Source of the DNA: Cryobacterium sp. Y50
GTDB lineage: Bacteria; Actinomycetota; Actinomycetes; Actinomycetales; Microbacteriaceae
NCBI RefSeq assembly: GCF_002929805.1
Contig: NZ_PJJM01000087.1
Coordinates: 18,131-82,130 of the forward strand
Reading direction: 5' to 3'
Length of the DNA stretch: 64,000 bases
Shown: one piece after another, positions 28,085 to 37,587 of the stretch
How the letters are laid out: each line of letters opens with the position of its first letter
How positions within the stretch are numbered: the first letter of the stretch is position 1
Program-made: the position numbers and the translations under genes
The notes under the pieces: generated by a model
Databases searched by the model: none
Told to the model about the DNA's origin: nothing
Seen by the model: only the letters and a program-made list of their open reading frames with translations

Positions 28085-28746
28085 CCGCTGGCATGTTGTT
28101 CTCTCAGATGCATCCGCCCGTGGGGGAAGAGAGCGACTTCCGCGACTGGTACGAGTCGGAGCACATCCCGGTCCGATTGGATGTCCCTGGTTTCGCGAAC
28201 GCGGTGAGGTACGAGCAGCATGGAGACGGCCCACGGTATCTCGCTGTCTACTTTCTGGATGACATGGCCGCCCTCGATACAGCCGAGTACGGCCGCATCA
28301 AGCAAGAGCCCAGTGCACGTACTGCTCATATGCTCGAGAATGTCACCGGGTTCACCCGGTACACGGCCGACCTCATCTCAGATACGGGCGAGACCGATCC
28401 TCGTGCTGCAGGAGTTCTCTTCGTCGTCGCATTCGAAGTCCCCGTGTCCGAGGAGGGCGACTTCGAAGCCTGGTACCAGGGTGAGCACGTCCCTTTACTA
28501 ATGAAAGTTCCTGGTTGGCAACGAATCCGTCGCTACAAGACACGACCCGGTGCAGAGGGGCGTCCTTGGACCCACTTCGCGCTGCACGAGATCCAAGACC
28601 TCGCCACGCTGGATGCGCCCGAGCGCGCCGCTGCACGAGACACGCCGTTGCGTGACGAACTCGCAAGCCGTCCGTGGTTCGACAGCGGGCGCTGGAACTA
28701 TTTCCCAATTCACTACGCATTCTCGACCTCCAAGGAGCACAGCTAA
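28081..28746 (+). CDS. Two-repeat dimeric alpha/beta-barrel protein
   Basis: The 221-residue protein consists of two similar halves. Each contains an E-x-D-F-x-x-W-Y-x-x-E-H motif (SDFRDWYESEHIPVRLDVPGF; GDFEAWYQGEHVPLLMKVPGW), the hallmark of EthD/DUF4286-like ferredoxin folds. Such proteins act as small isomerases, monooxygenase partners or cofactor-free decarboxylases. The conserved WY..EH could hold a catalytic His. The function is unknown. It lies in a translationally coupled string between AA_synth and the DapA-type lyase (both junctions overlap). Confidence 0.7.
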   Translation: MTAGMLFSQMHPPVGEESDFRDWYESEHIPVRLDVPGFANAVRYEQHGDGPRYLAVYFLDDMAALDTAEYGRIKQEPSARTAHMLENVTGFTRYTADLISDTGETDPRAAGVLFVVAFEVPVSEEGDFEAWYQGEHVPLLMKVPGWQRIRRYKTRPGAEGRPWTHFALHEIQDLATLDAPERAAARDTPLRDELASRPWFDSGRWNYFPIHYAFSTSKEHS

Positions 28747-29759
28747 TGGCCCTTCCCTATTCTCGCGCCGAAGCAAAAGACCGCGCTCGATCGGAATGGC
28801 GAGGAGGCTGTAATGTCACCTTGCCGTCCTTTAATGCCGACTTCTCCGGATTGAATGAGGCGGGCATCCGCCACGACATTCGCCGTGGTGCCGAGCTCGG
28901 ATTTTGGGGCACACTCGTCGCTTCTGAGAGCGGCACCACTTTCGCGGAGTACAAGCGTTTCTTAGAGATCGCGGTCGATGAAGCGCCAGCCGGCTTCAAG
29001 ATCGTCGCACACCTCAGTTTCGACACGGTCGAGCAGGCGATAGAGGCTGCACAGCTCGCGGAGGCCCTCGGTGCTGAGGCGGGTCTGCTTTCGTACCCGC
29101 AATCCTTCCGGCCCAAGTCCTCGGCCGACATTGTGGAACACACCCGCCATGTGACCGACAACACAGATCTGGCAATGATTCTCTTCGCGACGAGCGCTTG
29201 GGGATTCAAGCCGTTGCACACGGCCGGCTTCCCGCTCGACGCACTCAAAGAAATGGTGCAAATCGACACAGCCGTCGCGCTGAAGTATGAAGGTGGCGGT
29301 TCCGCCGTAATGTCGGCATTGACCCAAGTACATGAGCTGTGCAGTCCTTATGTGATCGTCGAGAACCCCATGGAGCAGCAGATTCCCGTGCAGGCGCGCG
29401 AATTCGGTACGCGCTGGTGGGGTACGAGCGCCTACGAGTCGTTCGGAGACCGGGTACCGCGGGTCATGGCGGCCTTGGCAGAGGACCGATTCGACGACGC
29501 GATGGATATCTTCTGGAGCTACAACGCGGCGCGCGAGGCCAAGGGCGCGTTCCACGCTTCATTCGCCGGGGCCAACCTCATTCACCGCAACGGGTGGAAG
29601 TACCTCGGTTGGCTCAATGGCTTCAACGGCGGACTTGTGCGGATGCCCCACATGCGTCTCGCACCCGGACAGATGAAGTCCCTTCGAGCTGGCCTTGCTG
29701 CCTCGGGGTTCGACCTCCCAGCGAACGACGATGACTTCTATACCGGACGCGTGCAATGA
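28746..29759 (+). CDS. Dihydrodipicolinate synthase-family (DapA/NanA) lyase
   Basis: The 337-residue TIM-barrel protein starts at ATG 28746, overlapping the previous stop (TAATG). The family's N-terminal LPSFNADFSGLNEAGIRHDI, the GFWGTLVASESGTTF strand and the Schiff-base Lys in AVALKYEGG are visible. The usual YYF-type Tyr motif is replaced by SYPQSFRP, so the acceptor is not pyruvate chemistry of the standard DapA type with certainty. Family members form or cleave C-C bonds of 2-oxo acids. In this operon it may process the product of ring opening. It overlaps the next gene by four bases. Confidence 0.8.
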   Translation: MALPYSRAEAKDRARSEWRGGCNVTLPSFNADFSGLNEAGIRHDIRRGAELGFWGTLVASESGTTFAEYKRFLEIAVDEAPAGFKIVAHLSFDTVEQAIEAAQLAEALGAEAGLLSYPQSFRPKSSADIVEHTRHVTDNTDLAMILFATSAWGFKPLHTAGFPLDALKEMVQIDTAVALKYEGGGSAVMSALTQVHELCSPYVIVENPMEQQIPVQAREFGTRWWGTSAYESFGDRVPRVMAALAEDRFDDAMDIFWSYNAAREAKGAFHASFAGANLIHRNGWKYLGWLNGFNGGLVRMPHMRLAPGQMKSLRAGLAASGFDLPANDDDFYTGRVQ

Positions 29760-30730
29760 CTTTATTCTTGAGCAGTGACGACGTTCGTTTGCTCTGCTCC
29801 CAAGATGTCGCGGCACGAGCCGCACGCACGGTGCTCGATGCCCAGGCATCGGGCCACTATCGGCTGCCTCACCGCTACGACATCGATCTTCCCAACGGTT
29901 TCTTCCGGATGATGCCCGCCGCCGTCGGGGATTACGTCGGCGTCAAGATCATGACTCTTGCACGCGGCGTCGGCAATCGATACCTTCTCGCACTCTATTC
30001 ACAGCAGACCGGTGAGTTGATTGCCTTGGTCGACGCCGCTGAGGTGACGCAACTCCGAACCGCGGCCACCACTGCGGTCGCCGCAGGTCTCCTCCACCCA
30101 AACGGTGCCTCACATGTAGGCCTCATCGGGACGGGGTTCGAGGCGGCCGGCCACCTCAGGGCTTTAGCCCACTGCTGGCCGCTCGAATCGGTGACCGTAT
30201 ACAGCCGTTCACCGGAGCACCGTGATGAGTTCGCTGATCGAATGAGCGCGGAACTTGGGATAACGGTTAAACCGGCTGCCGATCCGGCGGGCGTGATCAT
30301 GACGAGTGAAGTCTCGATGCTCTGCACGAAGTCGAAAGAGCCCGTGATTGAGGGCATGAAATTCGCGCGAGGAGCAACCGTCCTTTCGATTGGCTCCACC
30401 CGTCCCGACCTTCGAGAACTCGACATCGCGACATTTGCTCGCTCCGCCGCACTCCTCGTTGACGATCCCGAACAGGTCATCGCGGAGTCCGGCGACGTGG
30501 CTGCTGCGATCGCCGCCGGTGTACTGGATCGAGACAGGATCTTCGCCATGAGCGAGTGGTCGGGTGCCACCATCGACAGTGATCGTGACCTGCTGACATT
30601 CAAATCCGTCGGTACCGCGATCCAGGACCTCGTGCTAGCCGCGGAGCTCGTCGCCAGTGCGCGCGAGAGCGGGGTGGGACGGGAGCTCGGCGAACTGGCG
30701 AGTCTCAAACGGGTGCCCTCCCTTGCCTAA
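29756..30730 (+). CDS. Ornithine cyclodeaminase / mu-crystallin family NAD(P)-dependent protein
   Basis: The 324-residue protein has the family's substrate part (LPHRYDIDLPNGFFRMMPA, VGVKIMTLARG, LVDAAEVTQLRTAATTAVAA) and a C-terminal Rossmann fold (VGLIGTGFEAAGHLRAL). Related enzymes reduce or cyclise imino acids (ketimine reductase, alanine dehydrogenase, ornithine cyclodeaminase) with NAD(P)H. In a pathway that opens a nitrogen ring, a ketimine or amino acid intermediate would be a natural substrate (inference). It is translationally coupled to the DapA-type gene. Confidence 0.85.
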   Translation: MTLFLSSDDVRLLCSQDVAARAARTVLDAQASGHYRLPHRYDIDLPNGFFRMMPAAVGDYVGVKIMTLARGVGNRYLLALYSQQTGELIALVDAAEVTQLRTAATTAVAAGLLHPNGASHVGLIGTGFEAAGHLRALAHCWPLESVTVYSRSPEHRDEFADRMSAELGITVKPAADPAGVIMTSEVSMLCTKSKEPVIEGMKFARGATVLSIGSTRPDLRELDIATFARSAALLVDDPEQVIAESGDVAAAIAAGVLDRDRIFAMSEWSGATIDSDRDLLTFKSVGTAIQDLVLAAELVASARESGVGRELGELASLKRVPSLA

Positions 30731-30763
30731 GTCGGCCACAACCAACGAAGTTGAGGAGATATT

Positions 30764-31612
30764 TTGACCGAGTTTGCATATCGTCCTGTCCTGACGCGTG
30801 TCGTTGTCGGGGTCCCTGACCCCGACAAGACAGTCGCGTTCTTGACGGATGGCTTTGATTTTAGAGTCCGAACTGAGAACGGTCGCATCTTCGCGGACAC
30901 CCTCGGTGACTATGGGCCGAACGGTCAAAGTGCTCTCGAAATCCGCAAGGCAGATAGTCTCCAATTCCTGAATGTGGTCTTCACTCTGACCGAGGACTTC
31001 GACGCTGATACCTTGGTCAAGAACTTGGGCGGAACGCGAACGGAGACCGGCGGAGTGCAGCTGGTCGATCCGACCGGCCTGCGGGTGGCAATTGAGCCCG
31101 CTGCCGAATTCATTATCGATAAGCCCGAAGTGTCAGCTTATCGTCCGCGTCGGCTCGGCCATGTCAATGCTCGGACACCTGACCCCGTGCTCTCGTCGGA
31201 GTTCTACCGACATGCATTCGGTATGGCTCTATCGGAGCAGATCGGGGATGACTTCTTCTTCCTGCGTACGAACACCGAGCATCACAACGTGGGACTGCGC
31301 CGCGCACCGCGCACCGACCTCCATCATCTGGGCTTCGAACTCGCTGGATGGCACGCGTACCAGCCGATCCTCGACCACCTCGATGCCGCCGGATACAAGG
31401 CGGAATACGGCCCCGGCAAACATCGGCCAGGCACCAGCTACTTCACTTACGTCCGCGACCCCTCATCGGGTCTTCGGTTCGAACTTTTCGCCGACATGGC
31501 GCACATCAGGACCGGCTGGGAGACCGAGCCGATTCGTTGGCAAGGCGGAGACCGAATGACGAAGACGATCAACATCTGGGGCCCGACGCCGCCCGAGAGC
31601 TTCCTCGAATGA
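30764..31612 (+). CDS. Two-domain VOC protein, likely type I extradiol dioxygenase
   Basis: The gene starts with TTG at 30764, eight bases after GAGGAG. The 282-residue protein has two VOC modules. The C-terminal one keeps the metal triad of type I extradiol dioxygenases: His in LGHVNARTPD, His in DLHHLGFEL and Glu in LRFELFADM. The N-terminal module (TRVVVGVPDPDKTVAF) is structural. Such enzymes cleave a dihydroxylated aromatic ring next to one hydroxyl using Fe(II) or Mn(II). With the Rieske dioxygenase and SDR in the same island it probably cleaves the ring formed by those two. The substrate is not known. Confidence 0.82.
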   Translation: MTEFAYRPVLTRVVVGVPDPDKTVAFLTDGFDFRVRTENGRIFADTLGDYGPNGQSALEIRKADSLQFLNVVFTLTEDFDADTLVKNLGGTRTETGGVQLVDPTGLRVAIEPAAEFIIDKPEVSAYRPRRLGHVNARTPDPVLSSEFYRHAFGMALSEQIGDDFFFLRTNTEHHNVGLRRAPRTDLHHLGFELAGWHAYQPILDHLDAAGYKAEYGPGKHRPGTSYFTYVRDPSSGLRFELFADMAHIRTGWETEPIRWQGGDRMTKTINIWGPTPPESFLE

Positions 31613-31628
31613 CAGCAGGTGGCGCGAT

Positions 31629-33311
31629 ATGACAACACGGTATGGTTCCAGCGTCATCGTTGATCTGATGAGGCAGGCGGGTATTCGCCACGTCGCCTTC
31701 AACCCAGGTGCCTCATTTCGCGGCATCCATGATTCCCTCATTCACGAACCCGACGCACCTGAACTCATCCTGTGCCTTCATGAAGCAATCGCGGTCGGCG
31801 TGGCACAGGGATACGTCAAGGCACTCGGTGAGCCGATGGGCGTTCTCCTGCACGACGTAGTCGGATTGCAGAACGCTGCGATGTCGATTTACAACGCCTG
31901 GCGAGACCGCGCCCCGATGCTCCTTTTCGGAGGAACAGGACCGAAGTCCCTGCGGACCCGGCGCCCGTGGATCGATTGGATCCATACGGCATCCGTTCAA
32001 GGTAGCGCGGTCCGTGATTTCGTCGTATGGGACAACGAGCCGCACGACCTGTATTCGGTGCCTGACAGTTTCGTGCGCGGGCTGCGCGCGGCCACCAGCA
32101 CGCCCGGCGGGCCGGTATATCTCTGCTACGACGTCGATCTACAGGAAAACTTAGTCCCGGCAGATTTCGTCGATCCCATGATCTCCGAATTCGACACTCC
32201 CGCTCCGCCGGCTGCCGCCAGAGACACGGTTCGGCACATCGCAGCGCTGATGCGCGAAGCAAAATTTCCCATCATCCTCGCGGGATTTGCAGGCGAGAGC
32301 GATGAAAACTTCGCTGCCCTAGCAGCCCTAGCGGACGCGCTCGGCGCAGCCGTGATCGACACCGGCGTGCGGCACGCATTCTCGACGACACACCCTCTCT
32401 GCGCGACCGGAATGCCTGAAATGCTTGAGAGAGCAGACTTGGTGCTCGCCCTTGATGTCGACAATCTCCCGGTGTCCCTTCAGCAGACGTCGGCGACCGT
32501 TATCAATGTAACGCTGAGCGGGATGCGATTGCGCGGGTGGGCGCAGGATTACCAACTGCTCGTCCGCGGTGAAACCGTCGCTGCATCCGCAGACAGCGTT
32601 ATCGCGGCGCTGCTAGCCGAGCTGCGGGCGGAGCCGGTCTCGACCGCGATCCTCACACATCGCACTAAAAACGTGGCAGCAATGGTAAGTGACACCCGTG
32701 CGGACTGGCGTTCGAGCGCTGCAACCAGCACTCGAGAGGGCCTCGTACCGCTTGACCGCTTGCTCTACGAGGTTGGGGAAGCACTCCGCTCCGACCGCTA
32801 CGTGCTCGCCAACGGAACGAATCAACGGCTGGAGCACCGCACCTGGCGTCTGGACCAACCCCGGCAATATCTCGGCTGGCACAGCGGCGGTGGCCTCGGC
32901 TACGGCGTACCCGCGACGATCGGCGCGTCCATTGCGCTCGGACCGGAGACAATCGCCGTTGACATCCAGGCAGACGGCGATCTCCTCTTCTTGCCATCCG
33001 CCCTCTGGACCGCCGCCAAATACAGCACCCCGACCTTAATTGTGGTGAATAACAACCGGCAATATGGCAACACAGTCGAACACGCGACACGGATCGGGGC
33101 CAACCGAGATCGTGTTCCCACAAAACGTTGTGTCGGCGCAGGGTTGAGCGAGCCAGCGGTCGATCTGCGAGCGATGGCTGCGTCATTTGGAGTCTGGGCC
33201 TCCGGGCCAATCTCCGACGTCGCACACCTCCGACAAGAACTCGAAGCAGCATTGCGAATCGTCCGCAGCGGCAAGCCGGCGCTCCTGGACGTGCTCACCC
33301 CCGGCTTCTAG
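31629..33311 (+). CDS. Thiamine diphosphate-dependent enzyme (acetolactate synthase-like)
   Basis: The 560-residue protein has the three-domain ThDP fold: N-terminal PYR domain with the activating Glu (CLHEAIAVGVAQGY), central domain, and C-terminal PP domain with the metal and ThDP motif (QADGDLLFLPSALW to NNNRQYGN). It lacks a clear FAD-binding acetolactate synthase segment, so a decarboxylase, C-C lyase or ligase is likely. In this operon it could decarboxylate a 2-oxo acid to the aldehyde oxidised by the next gene product (inference). A gap of 16 bases separates it from the VOC gene. Confidence 0.83.
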   Translation: MTTRYGSSVIVDLMRQAGIRHVAFNPGASFRGIHDSLIHEPDAPELILCLHEAIAVGVAQGYVKALGEPMGVLLHDVVGLQNAAMSIYNAWRDRAPMLLFGGTGPKSLRTRRPWIDWIHTASVQGSAVRDFVVWDNEPHDLYSVPDSFVRGLRAATSTPGGPVYLCYDVDLQENLVPADFVDPMISEFDTPAPPAAARDTVRHIAALMREAKFPIILAGFAGESDENFAALAALADALGAAVIDTGVRHAFSTTHPLCATGMPEMLERADLVLALDVDNLPVSLQQTSATVINVTLSGMRLRGWAQDYQLLVRGETVAASADSVIAALLAELRAEPVSTAILTHRTKNVAAMVSDTRADWRSSAATSTREGLVPLDRLLYEVGEALRSDRYVLANGTNQRLEHRTWRLDQPRQYLGWHSGGGLGYGVPATIGASIALGPETIAVDIQADGDLLFLPSALWTAAKYSTPTLIVVNNNRQYGNTVEHATRIGANRDRVPTKRCVGAGLSEPAVDLRAMAASFGVWASGPISDVAHLRQELEAALRIVRSGKPALLDVLTPGF

Positions 33312-33351
33312 TCCACACGATAAACGCCACCTGTTCGAAGGAGACAACACC

Positions 33352-34872
33352 ATGGACATCATCCCGGACCCCGTCAAACAGTATGTCGACGGCCGCCGCT
33401 TTCGCATGCTCATCGACGGCGCACTCGTAGAGTCGCAGAGCGGGCAACGAGTCATCACCGTCAACCCCAACACTGGCGAGGACCTGGCCGAAGTGCCCGA
33501 GGGCGGTGCTGAAGACGTGCAGCGCGCCGTCTCGGCCGCACGCGCTGCTCAGCCTGCATGGGACGCCCTCGGGGTGGCAGGGCGCAGTAAAGCGTTCAAG
33601 CGCTTCGCCCAACTCGTCGCGGAACACCGCGAGGATCTCGCCATGCTCGACGCGATCGATTGCGGTAACCCAGTGCAACAGATGCGACTCGACGTCGATC
33701 TCGCGCTCAACTACGTCGCGGGCTGGCCGCCACTCGCCGCCGCTATGAACGGTCAAGTCATCCCTGCAAGCCCCGGCAACCTCCACTACACGGCCAGCAA
33801 ACCCTATGGCGTAGTCGGTAGGATTACCGCCTACAACCACCCCGCGATGTTCGCGATCACCCGACCGCTGCCCTCACTGATAACGGGAAACACCCTCGTC
33901 ATGAAGCCGGCGCCGCAGGCCTCGCTCTCCGCGTTGCTCCTGGCCGAGCTGTACAACGAGGCCTTTCCACCAGGAGTTGTCAACATCGTGACCGGCGGAG
34001 CCGAGGTCGGCGACTCGTTAGTCACCGACCCGAGAGTCAAAAGACTCGCCTTCACTGGCAGCGTAGGCACAGGTCTCACCATCCAGCGCCGCGCGGCCGA
34101 ATCTGGTCACGTCAAATACGTGACGCTGGAGCTCGGCGGCAAGAACGCTATGGTGATCATGCCCGACGCCGATGTCGACGAGGCAGTCGAGGGCGCGATC
34201 TTCGGCATGAATTTCAATGTCTCTCAGGGACAGTCCTGCGGCTCGAATTCCAGAGTCTTGGTGCATAGCACCCTGTACGACGAGTTCACGTCCAAGCTTG
34301 CAGCCCGCGTCAGCGAATACCACGTTGGGGCGGCTTATGACGAAACTAACGATATGGGACCGCTGGTCAGCCGCCAGCACTACGAACGGGTACAGAGCTA
34401 CATCGATAGCGGCTTACAGGAGGGTGCCGAACTCCTCACGGGCGGAGAACGACCCGACGGCGCTCCCGACGGCGGTTTCTATCTGCGCCCTACCATGTTC
34501 GGTAGCGTGCGAAAGGACATGCGCATCGCCAGCGAAGAGATCTTCGGCCCGGTGATCGCCGTCATGCGATTCGACGGATATGAGGAAATGCTCGACCTCG
34601 CCAACGGCACTGACCTTGGCCTCACAGCCTCGGTGTGGACCCGAGACCTCTCCCTCGCGCACCGCACCGCTGATCGGCTCGACGCCGGATACGTGTGGAT
34701 CAACGACTCGTCCCGCCACTACTTCGGCACACCCTTCGGCGGTACTCGGAACAGCGGCATCGGCCGAGAAGAGTCCGCTGATGAACTCCTTTCCTTCCTG
34801 GAATCCAAGGTCGTACACACCCGGCTTAGTGACCCCGGTGTCGCCTTCGAACGGCTGATAGCCAAGCGCTGA
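33352..34872 (+). CDS. Aldehyde dehydrogenase (NAD(P)-dependent)
   Basis: This 506-residue ALDH starts at ATG 33352, 11 bases after GAAGGAG; the longer open frame upstream lies inside the ThDP gene. Conserved elements are the cofactor segment (VVGRITAYNHPAMF, KPAPQASLSA), LAFTGSVGTG, the general base Glu in LELGGKNAM (about residue 260) and the nucleophile Cys in GQSCGSN (about residue 296). It ends the plus-strand operon. It probably oxidises an aldehyde released by the ThDP enzyme or the enamidase. It converges with another ALDH gene across a perfect hairpin. Confidence 0.9.
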   Translation: MDIIPDPVKQYVDGRRFRMLIDGALVESQSGQRVITVNPNTGEDLAEVPEGGAEDVQRAVSAARAAQPAWDALGVAGRSKAFKRFAQLVAEHREDLAMLDAIDCGNPVQQMRLDVDLALNYVAGWPPLAAAMNGQVIPASPGNLHYTASKPYGVVGRITAYNHPAMFAITRPLPSLITGNTLVMKPAPQASLSALLLAELYNEAFPPGVVNIVTGGAEVGDSLVTDPRVKRLAFTGSVGTGLTIQRRAAESGHVKYVTLELGGKNAMVIMPDADVDEAVEGAIFGMNFNVSQGQSCGSNSRVLVHSTLYDEFTSKLAARVSEYHVGAAYDETNDMGPLVSRQHYERVQSYIDSGLQEGAELLTGGERPDGAPDGGFYLRPTMFGSVRKDMRIASEEIFGPVIAVMRFDGYEEMLDLANGTDLGLTASVWTRDLSLAHRTADRLDAGYVWINDSSRHYFGTPFGGTRNSGIGREESADELLSFLESKVVHTRLSDPGVAFERLIAKR

Positions 34873-34975
34873 CGCCCGAAGACGCCGCATCGATATATAG
34901 ATACACATCCCGCCGGCATTCCAACCGATTGAGTCCTGCGGCGTGTGTAGTTCCTGTTGACGCCGATGTATCACC

Positions 34976-35012
34976 GGTTGGCGGCCCCGTGCAAAACGGA
35001 GGGCCGCCAACC
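34976..35012. terminator. Perfect 12-base hairpin between convergent operons
   Basis: GGTTGGCGGCCC (34976-34987) pairs completely with GGGCCGCCAACC (35001-35012) around a 13-base loop. It lies between two convergent aldehyde dehydrogenase genes, so it is a likely bidirectional terminator. A U run is lacking. The rest of 34873-35160 shows no gene. Confidence 0.65.
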
Positions 35013-35160
35013 TTCCTGAGCAGTTCAGTTGCCATCAGTCACCCTCCCACCGGAGCCATCGCCTGCGGCACGACCAGCGAAGTCCCCGCCTTCTCCGACG
35101 GTCTGGAGCTCAGCACGCGCCTAACCGGTAATCTGCTGGCAAGCGGGCAAAGACGTGAGG

Positions 35161-36588
35161 TCAGCTGTTCAGCGCGATGTATTTTTCCTCAAGGAATTCG
35201 AGAATTCCTTCTGAACTACCTTCCCGACCGAGTCCACTCTGCTTCACACCACCGAACGGCGCGGCGGGGTCGCTGAGTACCCCGCGATTCACGGCGACCA
35301 TGCCGTACTCCAAACAATGAGCCACTGCGATAGCCTCCCGCTCTTCACCAAAGACGTAGGCCATGAGGCCGTAAATCGTGTCGTTCGCCATCCGGATGGC
35401 GTCATCGACATCGTCGTATTTCACGACAGCGGTAACTGGCCCAAATATCTCGTTGGCGTTGATCTGTGACCCGTGCCGTACACCGACGACCAGAGTCGCG
35501 TCGTAGAAGGCCCCCCGATCCGACTTGCGTCCCCCGGTCATAATGGTTGCGCCGTCAGCCACGGCGGATTCGACCAGAGCAGCCACCTTGTCGCGCTCCC
35601 CCACGGAGACGAGGGCGCCGAGACTGTTGGAACGGTCCAGACCTGGCCCGACTTTCATTGCGCTCAGCTCTGCCGACATCCGTTCCACGAAGTTATCGTG
35701 AAGAGACGAGTGCACGTAGAACCGATTCGCAGCGGTACAGGCCGAGCCGCCATTACGCATTTTTGCAAGCATTGAACCCTCAATCGTGGCGTCCATGTCG
35801 GCGCCCGGGAGCACGATCACCGGAGCATTACCTCCGAGTTCCATCGATGCACTCACCACCGACTCCGCACACTCCCGGAGCAGATCGCGTCCGACCTCGG
35901 TGGATCCGGTGAATGACAGTTTTCGTACTTCGGGACGCGCTATTATTTTTGCCACCAGCGGCCCAGTCGGCACCGGAGTAACGAGGTTGACCACGCCATT
36001 CGGAACGCCGACACGGCGCAACACCTCGACCACGTACGCGGCGGTCAGCGGCGTCTCGCGAGCAGGCTTCAGAAGCGTGGTACATCCGGCCGCGAGGGCA
36101 GGGGCGAGTTTGCGAGTCGCCATCGCTGCGGGAAAGTTCCAGGGCGTGATGAGGAGGGACACACCAATCGGCTGCCGGTCGACGAGGATGCGCTTGTCGC
36201 CAGCTGGCGAGAGCCGGTATTCGCCGGGGATACGGACCGCTTCTTCGGCGAACCACCGGAAGAACTCCTTGGCGTAGTTCGCCTCCCCGAGGGCGTCTGA
36301 CCACGACTTTCCGTTCTCGCGCACCATGATTTCTGCGAAATAGTCGACTTCGTCGGTGAGAATGTCGTACGCAGACCGCAACAGCTCGCTCCTCTCTCGG
36401 GGAGATGTTGCTGCCCACGAAAGCTGGGCTGCTGCTGCTGCATCGACCGCGGCCATGCAATCGCTTTCGGTCGCGATCGCGAAATCAGCGATCGTTGATC
36501 CGTCGGACGGGTCGATGACGGGGAAACGGGTGTTGTCGCCGCCCGCTCTCCAGACACCATCGATGAAGAGGTCTGCAATATAGGGCAC
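35161..36588 (-). CDS. Aldehyde dehydrogenase, succinate-semialdehyde dehydrogenase-like
   Basis: The 475-residue protein resembles GabD-type enzymes: PIGVSLLITPWNFPAAM, KPARETPLTA, LSFTGSTEVGRDLL, general base in MELGGNAPV, and the nucleophile Cys in NGGSACTAANRF. Length and the FFRWFAEEAVRIPGEYR segment are typical of semialdehyde dehydrogenases. It is the last gene of the minus-strand operon that begins with an ABC uptake system. It could oxidise a C4-C5 semialdehyde at the end of the pathway, as in pyridoxine or nicotinate catabolism (inference). Confidence 0.88.
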   Translation of the reverse strand: MPYIADLFIDGVWRAGGDNTRFPVIDPSDGSTIADFAIATESDCMAAVDAAAAAQLSWAATSPRERSELLRSAYDILTDEVDYFAEIMVRENGKSWSDALGEANYAKEFFRWFAEEAVRIPGEYRLSPAGDKRILVDRQPIGVSLLITPWNFPAAMATRKLAPALAAGCTTLLKPARETPLTAAYVVEVLRRVGVPNGVVNLVTPVPTGPLVAKIIARPEVRKLSFTGSTEVGRDLLRECAESVVSASMELGGNAPVIVLPGADMDATIEGSMLAKMRNGGSACTAANRFYVHSSLHDNFVERMSAELSAMKVGPGLDRSNSLGALVSVGERDKVAALVESAVADGATIMTGGRKSDRGAFYDATLVVGVRHGSQINANEIFGPVTAVVKYDDVDDAIRMANDTIYGLMAYVFGEEREAIAVAHCLEYGMVAVNRGVLSDPAAPFGGVKQSGLGREGSSEGILEFLEEKYIALNS

Positions 36589-36663
36589 TGATCATTCTCT
36601 TTTCGTGTGTGAGCGCAACGCTCATTGGATTCTGAGGGCACAGCTGCCACAGAAAGGTACGGT

Positions 36664-37587
36664 TCAGCGGGCGACGATACAGTCGAGCTGTTTCGTCACG
36701 ATGTCTAGGACTTCGAGGTAGTTGCGTTCCCTCGGAAGATAGTGGCCATTGCCCTCAAGCCCCTCGTCCGCTAGCCATACCACTTCCGCGTCCGCTCCCC
36801 ATGAGGTGAGGAGTTGGGCGGTCCGCCGCTCGAGTTCGAGGGTGTGTGCAGGATCTTCGCTTCCGGCCAGCAATCGGATGCGCTTTCCTTCGAATCCCTT
36901 GACACTCTCAATTACGGGCATGCCCGGGATCGCACCCACTCGTTGCAGAAGCATCCGGGGAGACATTGAGCCAACCCCGGCCTTCAGAATTGGCAGCCAT
37001 TCAGGGTCGAATTGCGTACTTCCTGCGATGGCCTGATCGTTGATGTAACTATCACCGTAGGTGTAGGGCGTGCGCCGATCCACTTCGAACGACACCCCTG
37101 TGTCGACGAAGGTCAAGTGCACCACGTTGCCATCATCGCTCGTGACCTCCGATTTTTGTTGGATATTCGCCGGGTACGCGCACGCGATCCCAACGACTCC
37201 GGCGATAAGTTCGGGGATCTCCTCGATGAGTCGCCAGGCGACCGCTCCTCCCATCGAATGGGGCATGACTACTACGGGACGTCCGATGATATCTCTGACA
37301 AGCCGAATGTAGCCGTCGACCACGTCTTGGTAGTCAAGTGTCAGAAGGTCACGGTAGCCGGAACGACCGGAACCAGGCCAGTCGGTAACCCAGCATTCGT
37401 ACCCATCAGCGGCGAGCCGGTCCGCCCACCCTGCGCCACCGTCAAAGGAAGATCGCCACGTCGTTCCGAAGGATGCTCCACCGTGGATGAAGAGTACGGG
37501 ATATGGGTACCCCGAACCATCACCCAAAACTTCGTAGTACAGGCCGCTTACAATTTCGCGGCCCACAGTAGCCTTGATATCACTCAT
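36664..37587 (-). CDS. Alpha/beta-fold hydrolase
   Basis: The 307-residue protein has the oxyanion segment FIHGGASFGTTW, the nucleophile elbow HSMGGA (Ser about residue 112), an acid in LLAGSEDPAHT and a late His in EGNGHYLP. Related hydrolases act on esters, C-C bonds and N-formyl or N-acyl amides. N-formylmaleamate deformylase of aerobic nicotinate breakdown is an alpha/beta hydrolase, so a deformylase or ring-product amidase role is possible. Its start overlaps the ABC ATPase stop by eight bases. Confidence 0.8.
   Translation of the reverse strand: MSDIKATVGREIVSGLYYEVLGDGSGYPYPVLFIHGGASFGTTWRSSFDGGAGWADRLAADGYECWVTDWPGSGRSGYRDLLTLDYQDVVDGYIRLVRDIIGRPVVVMPHSMGGAVAWRLIEEIPELIAGVVGIACAYPANIQQKSEVTSDDGNVVHLTFVDTGVSFEVDRRTPYTYGDSYINDQAIAGSTQFDPEWLPILKAGVGSMSPRMLLQRVGAIPGMPVIESVKGFEGKRIRLLAGSEDPAHTLELERRTAQLLTSWGADAEVVWLADEGLEGNGHYLPRERNYLEVLDIVTKQLDCIVAR

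Noticed and set aside
34929..35276. Plus-strand open frame between the two aldehyde dehydrogenases
   Set aside because: It spans a perfect terminator hairpin and then runs antisense through the ALDH gene.
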